Part shown: piece by piece, positions 33,755-41,039 of the stretch
Position numbering within the stretch: the stretch's first letter is position 1
How the letters are laid out: every line of letters starts with the position of its first letter
Virus record (IMG/VR): IMGVR_UViG_3300020477_000050
Coordinates: 1-44,283 of that record
DNA length: 44,283 nucleotides
Origin: a virus
Direction: 5' to 3' (one strand)
The notes under the pieces: generated by a model
What the model was told of the DNA's origin: nothing
The model's input: only the letters and a program-made list of their open reading frames with translations
The model's database searches: none
Translations under genes and position numbers: made by a program

Positions 33755-34576
33755 ATGCCGACTGACGTGTGGGAGAGTCTGCAGGCCCCGTTTGCACCGC
33801 AGGAGGTGGAGTGGAGGATCGGTCGCAGCGGGTGTAAGAAGGACGGGAACGTCTGGGCACTGTGTCTGGCGTATGTGACGAACCGAGCGATCCAGCAGAG
33901 GCTGGATGATGTCCTGGGGCCTGATTACTGGAGTAACGAGTACAAGGCTGGCCCCGCTGGTGGAGTGGTCTGTGGCCTGTCAATCCGGTGCGCTCATGAA
34001 GACGTGCATGGAAATTGGAAGGATGAGTGGGTCACCAAGTGGGACGGTGCAGAAGCCCGTGATATCGAGGCTGTAAAGTCTGCATTGTCCGACTCCATGA
34101 AGCGAGCAGCCTGCCAGTGGGGGATCGGTCGATACCTTTACGATCTTGAAGAGGGGTGGGCTGAGGTGAGCGACAACAAGATGCCCGGGGCCAAGCGGGC
34201 AAAGTGCCAGGGCCCCGGTGGAGACAAGTGGTTCTTTTGGCTTCCTCCGAAGCTGCCGCATTGGGCTTTGCCTAATAACACTAGCCCTAGTGGCTCCCCT
34301 GCCCGGGAAGTGGCAAAGCAGTCGGCAGTGGAGGAGGAGCCTCGACCAGTGGACAAGCTCAACTCAGTGCTTATGGAGGCTGGGTGCAAGGGTCCAGATG
34401 AGGCAAACAAGGTGGTTGAGTGGTTGTGGGATGGGACAAAGTCGTCCATTGGTGAGATCCGGGACTCGGATGCACTGGTTGACGCAACTCTTGAACTGGT
34501 ACAGGTTAACGTGAAAAAGGGCATCCCGATTGGCGAGATGCTCGTGGCAGCATTGGAGGAGGGTGAAGAGATATGA
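33755..34576 (+). CDS. Rad52-like single-strand DNA annealing protein
   Basis: A 273-residue protein. Residues 1-131 match the Rad52/Rad22 annealing core: VEWRIGRSG (about 18-26), LAYVTNRAIQQRLDDVLGPD (about 38-57), KWDGAEARDIEAVKSALSDS (about 95-114) and RAACQWGIGRYLYDL (117-131). These rings anneal complementary single strands in phage recombination and replication. A flexible Pro/Ser-rich middle leads to a helical C-terminus (about 205-273) that may bind partners such as SSB. GGAAAGGGAAG precedes the ATG. It is coupled to the next gene by ATGA. Confidence 0.93.
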   Translation: MPTDVWESLQAPFAPQEVEWRIGRSGCKKDGNVWALCLAYVTNRAIQQRLDDVLGPDYWSNEYKAGPAGGVVCGLSIRCAHEDVHGNWKDEWVTKWDGAEARDIEAVKSALSDSMKRAACQWGIGRYLYDLEEGWAEVSDNKMPGAKRAKCQGPGGDKWFFWLPPKLPHWALPNNTSPSGSPAREVAKQSAVEEEPRPVDKLNSVLMEAGCKGPDEANKVVEWLWDGTKSSIGEIRDSDALVDATLELVQVNVKKGIPIGEMLVAALEEGEEI

Positions 34577-35184
34577 GAACGACGGACGAATATGTGAAGA
34601 TGTTGACTGAAAAGAACTACAACAGCCAGGGGGTTGAGGAGCCTGCGGAAAAGGAGGAGCCTCCAGAAAAGGAGGAGAACAGGGCGATGCACGTCCTGAC
34701 GCTGGATGATCTTCGCCTGGACAAGAGGTCAAAGAAAGCCTGCTGGTCGCTTGGGATTCACAGTGTTGCCCAGCTGTGCAGCACGACTCCGAGTCAGCTG
34801 CAGCGGGTGGATGGAGTAGGGCGTTACACGGTGAGGCAAATAGTCAGGGCTTTGGCTGGCCATGCCTTGGAGTTGGCGCATGACCCGTCGTACAACTCCA
34901 TGAAAAAGCCAACACCCGCAAAGGAGCGGGGGTCTGCAGGCTGGACGGAAGAACGACGCAAGGCTCAGTCCAGGCGTGCGATCCAGATGAACAAGGAGAG
35001 GAGGGAGCACGCCAAGGCAGAGATAATGGAGCAGGCTGGGGACAACTTTGTGGAGGCTATGGAAATGGCCATCGCCACTGGGGCGATTCCTGCGGCAAGA
35101 AGTCTTCTGGACTGCTGCACCCCCTTGATGGCCAAGAAGATTATCGATCTGGTATCAGCAATTGAAAAAGGGTGGCTAGCATGA
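34573..35184 (+). CDS. Protein with RNA polymerase alpha-CTD-like domain
   Basis: A 203-residue protein. After an acidic leader containing EEPAEK-EEPPEK (two 18-base tandem repeats at 34636-34671), residues about 42-102 align by eye with the C-terminal domain of bacterial RNA polymerase alpha: LTLDDLRLDKRS, then GIHSVAQL, LQRVDGVGRYTVRQIVRAL and HALEL. Arg52-Ser53 correspond to the E. coli alpha Arg265-Ser266 that contact UP-element DNA, and the VGRYT turn to NLGKKS. The rest is a basic linker and a helical C-terminus. It could mimic alpha-CTD at promoters or just be a helix-hairpin-helix DNA-binding protein. It is coupled to its neighbours on both sides by ATGA. Confidence 0.8.
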   Translation: MRTTDEYVKMLTEKNYNSQGVEEPAEKEEPPEKEENRAMHVLTLDDLRLDKRSKKACWSLGIHSVAQLCSTTPSQLQRVDGVGRYTVRQIVRALAGHALELAHDPSYNSMKKPTPAKERGSAGWTEERRKAQSRRAIQMNKERREHAKAEIMEQAGDNFVEAMEMAIATGAIPAARSLLDCCTPLMAKKIIDLVSAIEKGWLA

Positions 35185-36134
35185 CGAAGCACGAAGTGAT
35201 TTACATGGACCCGCACGACTTGATGCCTCATGAGGTCAACCAGTCGATCTACCGCGATGCCCCGGACGATGAGTTTATCGAGTCGATCAGGCGGCTGGGG
35301 GTCCTTGAACCCATTCTGGCAATGCAGCCCGCGGCTAGCATTGACTCTGATGGGGGGGTGTCTGTTCGCCCGACAGTTGTCCTTTCTGGTCATCGCCGGA
35401 TGAACGCGGCCAGGGCACTGGACATTGACGAGGTCCCGGTGATCATCCAGCCCGATGAGTTGGTTCAAACTGACGACGATGCCATTCGCCTACTGATCCT
35501 GTCCAACCGGCAGCGGGACAAAACCAACGAGCAGCGTGCTCGTGAGTTTGCGATCTTAAAGGAGGTCGAGGAGCGACTGGCGAAAGAACGCAAGGGGGGG
35601 AGGGGACATAAAGAGGAAAAGGGTGGCCGGGCAAGCGACATTGCTGCCGAGGCTGTAGGGATGAGCGGTCGCACTGCTGACCGAGCCGTTACTGTTGTCG
35701 AGGCGATTGACGAGGCTGAAGCCAGCGGTGATCAGGGTCGGGCGGCTGATTTGCGTCGGATGCTGAACCGGTCAGTAAGCAAGGGGCACAAGGCTGTCGA
35801 GCGGGAGAGGGCACCTGTTGTCGACGGGAACGAGGTTGCCGTTCCAGACAACCTTGTTGATACGTTCAAGGCATCAAGAGGGATCCGCGGTCTCATCTAC
35901 AAGGTTGGCGAGATCAAGGCTACTGTCAGGGTCATGTCGGAGGAGGAGGGTGGTGAGCTTTTGCCCCTGAGGGCTATTGAGGCGGATTGCACCAACGTGT
36001 CGAACGCTTTGATTGCCGGTCGCCCGCATGCTGTCTGCCCCATCTGCAAGGGCAAGGGTTGCGATGGGTGCGACCACCTGGGGTGGATGCATCGCGACCA
36101 GTACAACGCACTTCCCGAGGGGTTGAGGGGTTGA
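35181..36134 (+). CDS. ParB-like protein with C-terminal zinc knuckle
   Basis: A 317-residue protein. The N-terminal ParB/sulfiredoxin-type domain shows YMDPHDLMPHEVNQSIY, then IRRLGVLEPILAM and VVLSGHRRMNAARAL (66-80), the motif region that binds CTP/ATP in this fold. A middle HTH-like region (ASDIAAEAVGMSGRTADRAV) may bind DNA. The C-terminus has CPICKGKGCDGC (286-297), a DnaJ-like zinc-binding motif. There is no ParA. In phages such proteins often act as regulators or nuclease-fold proteins rather than in partition. I chose ATG 35181 in the ATGA overlap over an in-frame GTG at 35172. Confidence 0.9.
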   Translation: MTKHEVIYMDPHDLMPHEVNQSIYRDAPDDEFIESIRRLGVLEPILAMQPAASIDSDGGVSVRPTVVLSGHRRMNAARALDIDEVPVIIQPDELVQTDDDAIRLLILSNRQRDKTNEQRAREFAILKEVEERLAKERKGGRGHKEEKGGRASDIAAEAVGMSGRTADRAVTVVEAIDEAEASGDQGRAADLRRMLNRSVSKGHKAVERERAPVVDGNEVAVPDNLVDTFKASRGIRGLIYKVGEIKATVRVMSEEEGGELLPLRAIEADCTNVSNALIAGRPHAVCPICKGKGCDGCDHLGWMHRDQYNALPEGLRG

Positions 36135-36430
36135 CATACCTGCCTGATCCAAGACCTGACGGGATGTGTGCCGAATGTGCCAAACGGGCGGCAGAAACGA
36201 ACGACGGGCGGTTCTGCGAAAAGTGCCAAAAGCGGCTTATTCTCAATGAGTACAATTCACTGGTGAGGACCAGGGATCTGAGCAGAAGGGGCACCGAGGA
36301 GATTGGCCGTTCTGCCAGAGACCCGCAAGCCCTTGGTGGGTCGGCTGAACTCAACGATTGGGAAGACGAGATGGATCCAGACCCAGGCCTGAACGTGAAA
36401 TTTGGAAAGCGGAGAGGGTTTGACAAGTGA
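36131..36430 (+). CDS. Small zinc-ribbon-like protein
   Basis: A 99-residue protein starting at TTG 36131 in a TTGA overlap with the ParB-like gene, with GAGGGG at 36118-36123 as SD. Residues about 12-33 contain MCAEC and FCEKCQ, a CxxC-x13-CxxC pair typical of a small zinc ribbon. The rest is charged. Its stop overlaps the helicase GTG start (GTGA). The product could bind nucleic acid or a protein partner. No family is named. The frame is open farther upstream but lacks signals there. Confidence 0.75.
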   Translation: MTYLPDPRPDGMCAECAKRAAETNDGRFCEKCQKRLILNEYNSLVRTRDLSRRGTEEIGRSARDPQALGGSAELNDWEDEMDPDPGLNVKFGKRRGFDK

Positions 36431-38115
36431 ACTACCTGCGTGATTTTCAGATAAAGTGTTCCGTTGATGCGATCTCGGCATTGAATAATTTCAACTCGGC
36501 ATTGATGGTGATGCCTACCGGGACAGGGAAGACCCAGACTTTTCTGGAGATCGCTGACCAGTGGCCACAGGGCAAGGTGCTTGTCCTGGCTCATCGAGAG
36601 GAGTTGGTCTGGCAACCGTGGGAGAGGTGGCACCAGAAGACTGGCGAGCACGGCGAGATCGAGATGGGCGAGTTCCGCCGGTCGAGCCACGCAAGAAGCA
36701 AGATGACGTTTGCTTCAAAGGATAGCCTGTACCGGGAGAAGCGGCTGACTCGGGCGTTTCCTGACCCAATGGAGGTTGGGCTGATCATCATCGATGAGGC
36801 TCACCACGCGGTCAGGAACAACAAGACCTACCAACGCATCCTGGACTACTTCAGTGTGAACCCGGACCTGAGGGTGCTTGGTGCCACGGCCACTCCAGAC
36901 CGAACGGACGAGCAGGCACTGGGCCAGACATTCGAGACTGTGGCGTTTGATTACCCGCTGATGGACCCAACTGGTGGACCCTCTGCTATTGGTGACGGGT
37001 GGCTGGTTCCGATTCAGCAGGAGATCATCACCGTCGATGACATCCAGTTCAATGACATCAAGGTGACGGGTGGCGACTTTCAGGGGAAGGCCCTGCAGTC
37101 TGAGATGACACGAGAGGTTGTGTTGCACAAGGTGGCTGCTCCAACGATGGATCTGGCTGGAGACGACCAGTGCATGGTGTTTGCTTCTGGAATCCAGCAG
37201 GCTTCTCGGTTGGCTGAGATATTCAACCGGAAGATGGACGGTCGTGCGTTCTGCCTAGTGTCCAAGGTCCCAGCCAGTGAGAACTACCAGCACGTTGTCA
37301 ATTCACGGGATAAGCAGTCGCGGAGGAGGGCGTTGAAGCGTTTTGCGGACGGGTTCTACCAGTACGCGGTCAACGTGGGTTGTCTGACCGAGGGGTATGA
37401 TTGCCCCCAGGTCAGGACGTTGAGCATGGGTAGACCATCCAAGAGCCGTAGTCTGGTGGCTCAGATGTGCGGGAGGGGGACGAGGGTCCTGCCTGGGGTG
37501 ATCGAGGGGGAGGGCTGGAGGCTTGAGACACCTGATGAGAGAAAGGCCGCAATAGCTGCTAGTCCCAAGCCGAACATTAGGATTCTGGATTTTGTCGGGA
37601 ACAGCAGGCATCGTCTGATCACGAGCACAGACATCCTGGGTGGTAAGTACCCGGACGAGGTGGTCGATCTGGCGAAGGAGGAGTTGGAGAAGTCTGGTGG
37701 CGATGTGATGAGGGCACTCGAAGAAGCGGAGGTGAAGCATGCGACCCTTTTGGAAGAGCGTAGGAAAATTGTGGCAAAGACTGTCCGATATGACGCGAGG
37801 CGAGCCGACCCCTTCGGAATCCTCGACGTTGTTCCATCTCGTGAACCAGGATGGCACAAGGGTCGCATGCCGACCCATAAGCAAAAAGAAGCACTCGCAA
37901 AGTTCGGGGTCGAGTGGCACAAGATCGAGGACCTCACCTTCCACGGGGCAAGCACCCTGATGGACTCCCTGATTGGACGCTCCAAGGAGGGTGGGGCCAG
38001 CTACAAGCAGTGCCGCCTCTTGAAGAAGTACGGCGTCGATACCAAGGAGTTGTCTAGGCAGCAGGCGAGCGGGATGATTGATCGGCTAGCGAAAAACAAC
38101 TGGACGCACATCTAA
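36427..38115 (+). CDS. Superfamily 2 DEAH helicase
   Basis: A 562-residue ATP-dependent helicase/translocase. Motif I PTGTGKT (30-36), Ia VLVLAHREEL (51-60), II DEAH (123-126), III GATATPDR (152-159), and motif VI QMCGRGTR (346-353) are all intact. It is like the single-subunit DEAD/DEAH helicases of phages and of type III/I restriction families, but has no nuclease or specificity domain. The last 100 residues resemble a C-terminal substrate-binding extension repeated at phage helicase ends (MPTHKQKEALAKFGV and KQCRLLKKYGVDTKEL). GTG start, coupled upstream by GTGA. It probably remodels DNA in replication or recombination. Confidence 0.93.
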   Translation: MNYLRDFQIKCSVDAISALNNFNSALMVMPTGTGKTQTFLEIADQWPQGKVLVLAHREELVWQPWERWHQKTGEHGEIEMGEFRRSSHARSKMTFASKDSLYREKRLTRAFPDPMEVGLIIIDEAHHAVRNNKTYQRILDYFSVNPDLRVLGATATPDRTDEQALGQTFETVAFDYPLMDPTGGPSAIGDGWLVPIQQEIITVDDIQFNDIKVTGGDFQGKALQSEMTREVVLHKVAAPTMDLAGDDQCMVFASGIQQASRLAEIFNRKMDGRAFCLVSKVPASENYQHVVNSRDKQSRRRALKRFADGFYQYAVNVGCLTEGYDCPQVRTLSMGRPSKSRSLVAQMCGRGTRVLPGVIEGEGWRLETPDERKAAIAASPKPNIRILDFVGNSRHRLITSTDILGGKYPDEVVDLAKEELEKSGGDVMRALEEAEVKHATLLEERRKIVAKTVRYDARRADPFGILDVVPSREPGWHKGRMPTHKQKEALAKFGVEWHKIEDLTFHGASTLMDSLIGRSKEGGASYKQCRLLKKYGVDTKELSRQQASGMIDRLAKNNWTHI

Positions 38116-38327
38116 TGGGAATCTGCCAGTCGTGTTATGCTGACTTTGAACGGCACAGCGTGGAAAAGCTGTGTTTGGCATGCCAACAAGGAGGTAACGA
38201 TGGGCAAGAATTGGAGAGGGCATCAGGAGGTGATTCCTCTGATGCAAAACGTGATGGCGAATTACAGGACACCCGTTGGTGGAGTGAGCCGCCTGCTCAA
38301 TACACCGCCAGAGGGAACCTCGCATAG
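38115..38327 (+). CDS. Small zinc-ribbon-like protein overlapping the next gene
   Basis: A 70-residue protein whose ATG overlaps the helicase stop (TAATG). Residues 4-23 contain CQSC and CLAC, a CxxC-x12-CxxC zinc ribbon. After residue about 28 the sequence becomes Asp/Ser/Gly-rich and shares its DNA with the next gene in another frame. Either the whole frame is translated, or only the ribbon is ancient and the tail is an over-run. The ribbon alone is convincing. Confidence 0.6.
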   Translation: MGICQSCYADFERHSVEKLCLACQQGGNDGQELERASGGDSSDAKRDGELQDTRWWSEPPAQYTARGNLA

Positions 38328-38442
38328 CAAGGAAAAGGTTCCAGGTCACGAGGAGTGGATTGCACTCATGCGGGACCGGGAGACGCAAGGTTTGGATTTG
38401 TGGACAGGGGAACCGCTGGATGACCTAAACAAAAAGAGATAG
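38200..38442 (+). CDS. Unknown protein in early module
   Basis: An 80-residue basic protein beginning MGKNWRGHQEVIPLMQNVM. The start is set by a perfect AAGGAGG (38187-38193) six bases before ATG 38200. The open frame reaches back to 38137 without signals. It overlaps the zinc-ribbon gene by 128 bases, one of the longest overlaps in the window. No family is recognised. The C-terminus (WIALMRDRETQGLDLWTGEP) resembles small phage proteins with unknown roles. Confidence 0.65.
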   Translation: MGKNWRGHQEVIPLMQNVMANYRTPVGGVSRLLNTPPEGTSHSKEKVPGHEEWIALMRDRETQGLDLWTGEPLDDLNKKR

Positions 38443-38525
38443 AGACCGGCCCGGGATCAGGTCCCCGGGGGACAACTTGTTCTGTGTAGTGCGATCTGAC
38501 CCCTGTCCAAAGCGAGGGACTGGCG

Positions 38526-38657
38526 ATGCCTTACCGATGGCTCGCTGGGAAATACCCTCCCTTTGGTTCTACAACGACGCGAGGAATTGCCGAGTCTGCG
38601 AGCGTCGATAAACAAGTCGCGGGGATGGCGGAACCGTTGGAGAAAGGAATGCTATGA
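38526..38657 (+). CDS. 43-residue unknown protein
   Basis: Small gene starting MPYRWLAGKYPPFGSTTTRG. GAGGGA at 38513-38518 precedes ATG 38526, and the stop overlaps the HTH gene start as ATGA (38654-38657). These two signals support translation. Its role may include coupling translation of the regulator. No family is recognised. Confidence 0.5.
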   Translation: MPYRWLAGKYPPFGSTTTRGIAESASVDKQVAGMAEPLEKGML

Positions 38658-39025
38658 GCACTAAAGAGATGCCGAACGAGGCAATGTGGTGCCTGGAGCG
38701 TCTGGCAAACTCGTACCATCTCATGGAACGAGCCAGGACGGATGCCTCGGAGCATGGGCACCAGATACTCGTTGAGGTGAAGGAAGCGTTTGGCTGGACC
38801 CAGACGTACATGGCTGAGCGGGTGGGCGTGAACAAGTACCACATGTCTCGGATCTTCAGGAAGCAGGAGCCAGTTTCCGTCAAGCTGCTAACAAGGTTGC
38901 ACGATGTCGTCATCTCAGAAGAGGCAAGGAGGTCACGAGGAGCAGATGATGTCACCGTCGGTGGCACTGGAACTGGTAGCCCTGGGGGTGATGCTGGGAA
39001 GCAAGCAGTGGCGGAACAAGGTTGA
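38654..39025 (+). CDS. HTH (XRE-like) DNA-binding regulator
   Basis: A 123-residue protein. Residues about 45-80 form a Cro/CI-like helix-turn-helix: VKEAFGWTQTYMAERVGV, then NKYHMSRIFRKQEPVSVK, with W-TQ-yMA-rvGv-k-h-SRi as the typical core. The last 30 residues are Gly-rich and overlap the next gene, so may be poorly conserved. It may control the early module or read the dyads near 33000. It is coupled to the preceding small gene by ATGA. Confidence 0.8.
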   Translation: MSTKEMPNEAMWCLERLANSYHLMERARTDASEHGHQILVEVKEAFGWTQTYMAERVGVNKYHMSRIFRKQEPVSVKLLTRLHDVVISEEARRSRGADDVTVGGTGTGSPGGDAGKQAVAEQG

Positions 39026-39359
39026 CCCGCATGACTGGTCGGATTCGGAAATACAGGCGATCGTCTCGGAACTGCAGCACGGGGGTGGTGGAAAGATCAA
39101 GGACTACCACTACCTCCAGAAGTGGCTCCTCAAAGCCCTGTCGATCGAGTGGCAGAGTCCCGAGAAGCCAGTCCCGGCCATCATCGAGAAGCTCAAGAGG
39201 AATGCGTGCAAGTACCGAGTGATTACCCAGCTGAAGCGGCTGTCCGAGATGGGCAACTTCGGACTGGACATGGACCTGGATAAGTTCTTCACCTGCGTGA
39301 GCAGGGCTTACGAGGAAGCGATCCCGGAAATCGAGAAACTGCTAAAGGAGAAGGCATGA
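38946..39359 (+). CDS. Unknown protein, possible replication role
   Basis: A 137-residue mostly helical protein (MMSPSVALELVALGVMLGSK; HYLQKWLLKALSIEWQS; a charged end EIEKLLKEKA). GAGGAG at 38937-38942 fits the ATG pair at 38946/38949. The N-terminal ALELVALGVMLGSKQW with PHDW and EIQAIV loosely recalls the N-terminal domain of DnaB-type helicases, but the match is too weak to name. It overlaps the HTH gene by 80 bases and the methyltransferase by ATGA. Confidence 0.65.
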   Translation: MMSPSVALELVALGVMLGSKQWRNKVDPHDWSDSEIQAIVSELQHGGGGKIKDYHYLQKWLLKALSIEWQSPEKPVPAIIEKLKRNACKYRVITQLKRLSEMGNFGLDMDLDKFFTCVSRAYEEAIPEIEKLLKEKA

Positions 39360-40240
39360 ACAAGGAAAAGCTGAGGGAAGTGGCCACCTACTACGAGGAC
39401 GTGTGGCTGTCGAGGCTGGAGAACGGGGCATCAGACGGGTGCGTCCACTACGGGCTGCGTATAGACGGGATGAGCACCAAGCCCAAGATTAATACCAACC
39501 GGCTCATCGAGAACACCCTGGTCAGGGAAATGACTCCTCGGTCGATCGAGAAAGGTTGGAACGTGTTGGATCTGGGATGCGGGATTGGCGGCACCCTGAA
39601 ACACCTGTGGTCTAAACAAAAGCGTGCTTGGCGATTGGCAGGTGTCTGCTCAAGTCCCAAGGAGGAACGCATCGCAGCAATGAGTCTTCCCACTTGGGTC
39701 GACGTGGTGCCGTTAGACTACCACGACCTGTCGTTTACCGAGTTTTTTTACGATCTCCACGGGGTCTACGCGGTCGAGAGCCTGTGTCAGTCATGGGATC
39801 GGCCCCGAGTGCTGGCCAACGTATGGCACGCACTGGCTCCTGGCGGCGTGTTCCTTGTGCTGGATGCCATGCTGGATGGTGACCCGCCGGACGATTACGG
39901 GCCGGGGCCTGTGATGGAGAAGACGCTCAAGGACCTGTACGATGACGTGCGTGCTGGGTTCCATGTACCGGACCTGTACGAGGCTCCGCTGATGACTGAA
40001 CTGGTCAACGCGGGATTCGAGGTGGAGCAGGAGCTTGACTTCACCCCCAACGTGGCCGAGTCGATCTTTGACTCAGCTGGCAGGGCCATCTACCGTGACG
40101 GGACCAATGCGATCCCGTTGAGGAAGCAGCTGCACGGGCTGGCCTGTGTGGGGATGGCCGCGCTGCTCGCGGCTAAGAAATTGCGATACACCCTGACCAT
40201 TGCAAGGAAACCGATCGATGCCGATACCGAAACCAAGTAG
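39356..40240 (+). CDS. SAM-dependent methyltransferase (sterol/tocopherol-type)
   Basis: A 294-residue class I methyltransferase. Motif I is LDLGCGIGG (71-79). GVCSSPKEERIA (about 96-107) occupies the place of the Gly-x-(N/S)xSxxQ strand of cyclopropane/sterol methyltransferases. YAVESLCQSWDRPRVLANVW (138-157) and LAPGGVFLVLD (160-170) match the 'iEs-cH--d---v--e--r-LkPGG' block of Erg6/gamma-tocopherol-type enzymes. The early YYEDVWLSRLENG and HYGLRIDGM also fit that family. Family members methylate lipids, quinones or small metabolites, not usually DNA. That is unusual for a phage early operon. ATGA coupling upstream. Confidence 0.85.
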   Translation: MNKEKLREVATYYEDVWLSRLENGASDGCVHYGLRIDGMSTKPKINTNRLIENTLVREMTPRSIEKGWNVLDLGCGIGGTLKHLWSKQKRAWRLAGVCSSPKEERIAAMSLPTWVDVVPLDYHDLSFTEFFYDLHGVYAVESLCQSWDRPRVLANVWHALAPGGVFLVLDAMLDGDPPDDYGPGPVMEKTLKDLYDDVRAGFHVPDLYEAPLMTELVNAGFEVEQELDFTPNVAESIFDSAGRAIYRDGTNAIPLRKQLHGLACVGMAALLAAKKLRYTLTIARKPIDADTETK

Positions 40241-40394
40241 CGACGACAGGGACTACCCGCATGACGGCGGCTATCTTGAGGAGGATTACCGCATGGATCA
40301 GCTGAGGTTTGCTGAGGCTCCAGTTGAGCCTACTCCCAAGCGGAGCAAGCCGTTCATGGATGACACTCCGGAGCCAGAGGGGGCACCCGAGTGA
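40218..40394 (+). CDS. Unknown acidic, Pro-rich protein
   Basis: A 58-residue acidic protein (MPIPKPSSDDRDYPHDGGYL, ending EPEGAPE), probably disordered. Start at ATG 40218 with AAGGAAA upstream, within the 3' end of the methyltransferase gene. Its stop overlaps the RusA GTG start (GTGA at 40391-40394). No family is recognised. Coupling on its 3' side supports it as a gene. Confidence 0.6.
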   Translation: MPIPKPSSDDRDYPHDGGYLEEDYRMDQLRFAEAPVEPTPKRSKPFMDDTPEPEGAPE

Positions 40395-40795
40395 CTGCTC
40401 AGATAACCGTCGTTTGTCCCCTCCCTCCGAGGCAGCTGAGTCCTAATTCACGCTGTCACTGGCGCACCCGTCATAAGCACTCCAAGAAGTACCGCGAAGC
40501 GTGTCGGGTGGCTTGTTTCACTGAGCTAGTGAGTCGGAGGCGAGGGGATATTGACTGGTCGAATGCCCGGCTACAGGCGACATTCTTCTATAAGGACAAG
40601 CGTCGTCGCGATCGGGACAACATGGCCGCGATGCTGAAATATGCGTATGATGGAATCGCAGCGGCCCTGGGCGTTGATGACTATGGATTCCGGCCCCAGA
40701 TGCCCGAGGTCACTGTTGATAGGGACGATCCCCGAGTGGAGATTGTCGTGGTGGGTGACCCACCCGGGGATCCGTCCCCGGAAAGTCATCCATGA
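40391..40795 (+). CDS. rusA: RusA-like Holliday junction resolvase
   Basis: A 134-residue protein with the RusA layout: an N-terminal PLPPRQLSPNSRCHWRTRHK (10-29), basic Lys/Arg cluster, then FFYKDKRRRDRDNMAAMLK (65-83) with acidic Asp74 and Asp76, and YDGIAAALGVDDYGF (86-100) with Asp87 and Asp96/97 as metal ligands. It cuts four-way junctions made during recombination or before packaging. GTG start in a GTGA overlap. It fits with the Rad52-like protein and helicase in the same operon. All expected acidic residues are present. Confidence 0.93.
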   Translation: MTAQITVVCPLPPRQLSPNSRCHWRTRHKHSKKYREACRVACFTELVSRRRGDIDWSNARLQATFFYKDKRRRDRDNMAAMLKYAYDGIAAALGVDDYGFRPQMPEVTVDRDDPRVEIVVVGDPPGDPSPESHP

Positions 40796-40833
40796 TGAGG
40801 TGGGCCAGGGCGATTATAACAAGGAGGTTGCTT

Positions 40834-41034
40834 GTGGATATCAATGGAAATCACCCTTTCTGGGGCATTATTCGGCTGGTTGTGATGTTTGCTGGCTTGA
40901 CGACGTTCCTGTATCTGAACTCTACCAACTTCGACAAGGGCGAAGTTTTGACGATCGTGGAATTGTTGATCCTGGCGTGCGGATTTGAGGCTGGTCGTAA
41001 AGTCTTTCAGTCCGCATCCAAGAAAAAGGAGTAG
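40834..41034 (+). CDS. Small two-helix membrane protein (holin candidate)
   Basis: A 66-residue product with two hydrophobic segments (WGIIRLVVMFAGLTTFLYL, about 9-27, and VLTIVELLILACGF, about 37-50) and a basic tail (ASKKKE). Start chosen at GTG 40834 because a perfect AAGGAGG (40821-40827) stands 6 bases before it. The frame is open to ATG 40792, which overlaps the rusA stop (ATGA) and would add 14 residues (basic N-terminus). Two transmembrane helices with a short loop fit small holins. Its place directly before the exported protease adds weak support. Confidence 0.7.
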   Translation: MDINGNHPFWGIIRLVVMFAGLTTFLYLNSTNFDKGEVLTIVELLILACGFEAGRKVFQSASKKKE

Positions 41035-41039
41035 TCGTC

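Noticed and set aside
33732-33764. 10-codon frame MEQEREDYAD before the Rad52-like gene
   Set aside because: Very short; its sequence is mostly the SD region of the annealing-protein gene.
36131-36159. Perfect TTGACA as possible promoter
   Set aside because: It is the TTG start and stop overlap of coding genes, and no -10-like hexamer lies 16-18 bases downstream.
38461-38473. 13-bp dyad GTCCCC-G-GGGGAC
   Set aside because: Arms too close for a hairpin and no second copy noticed; could be an operator but support is thin.
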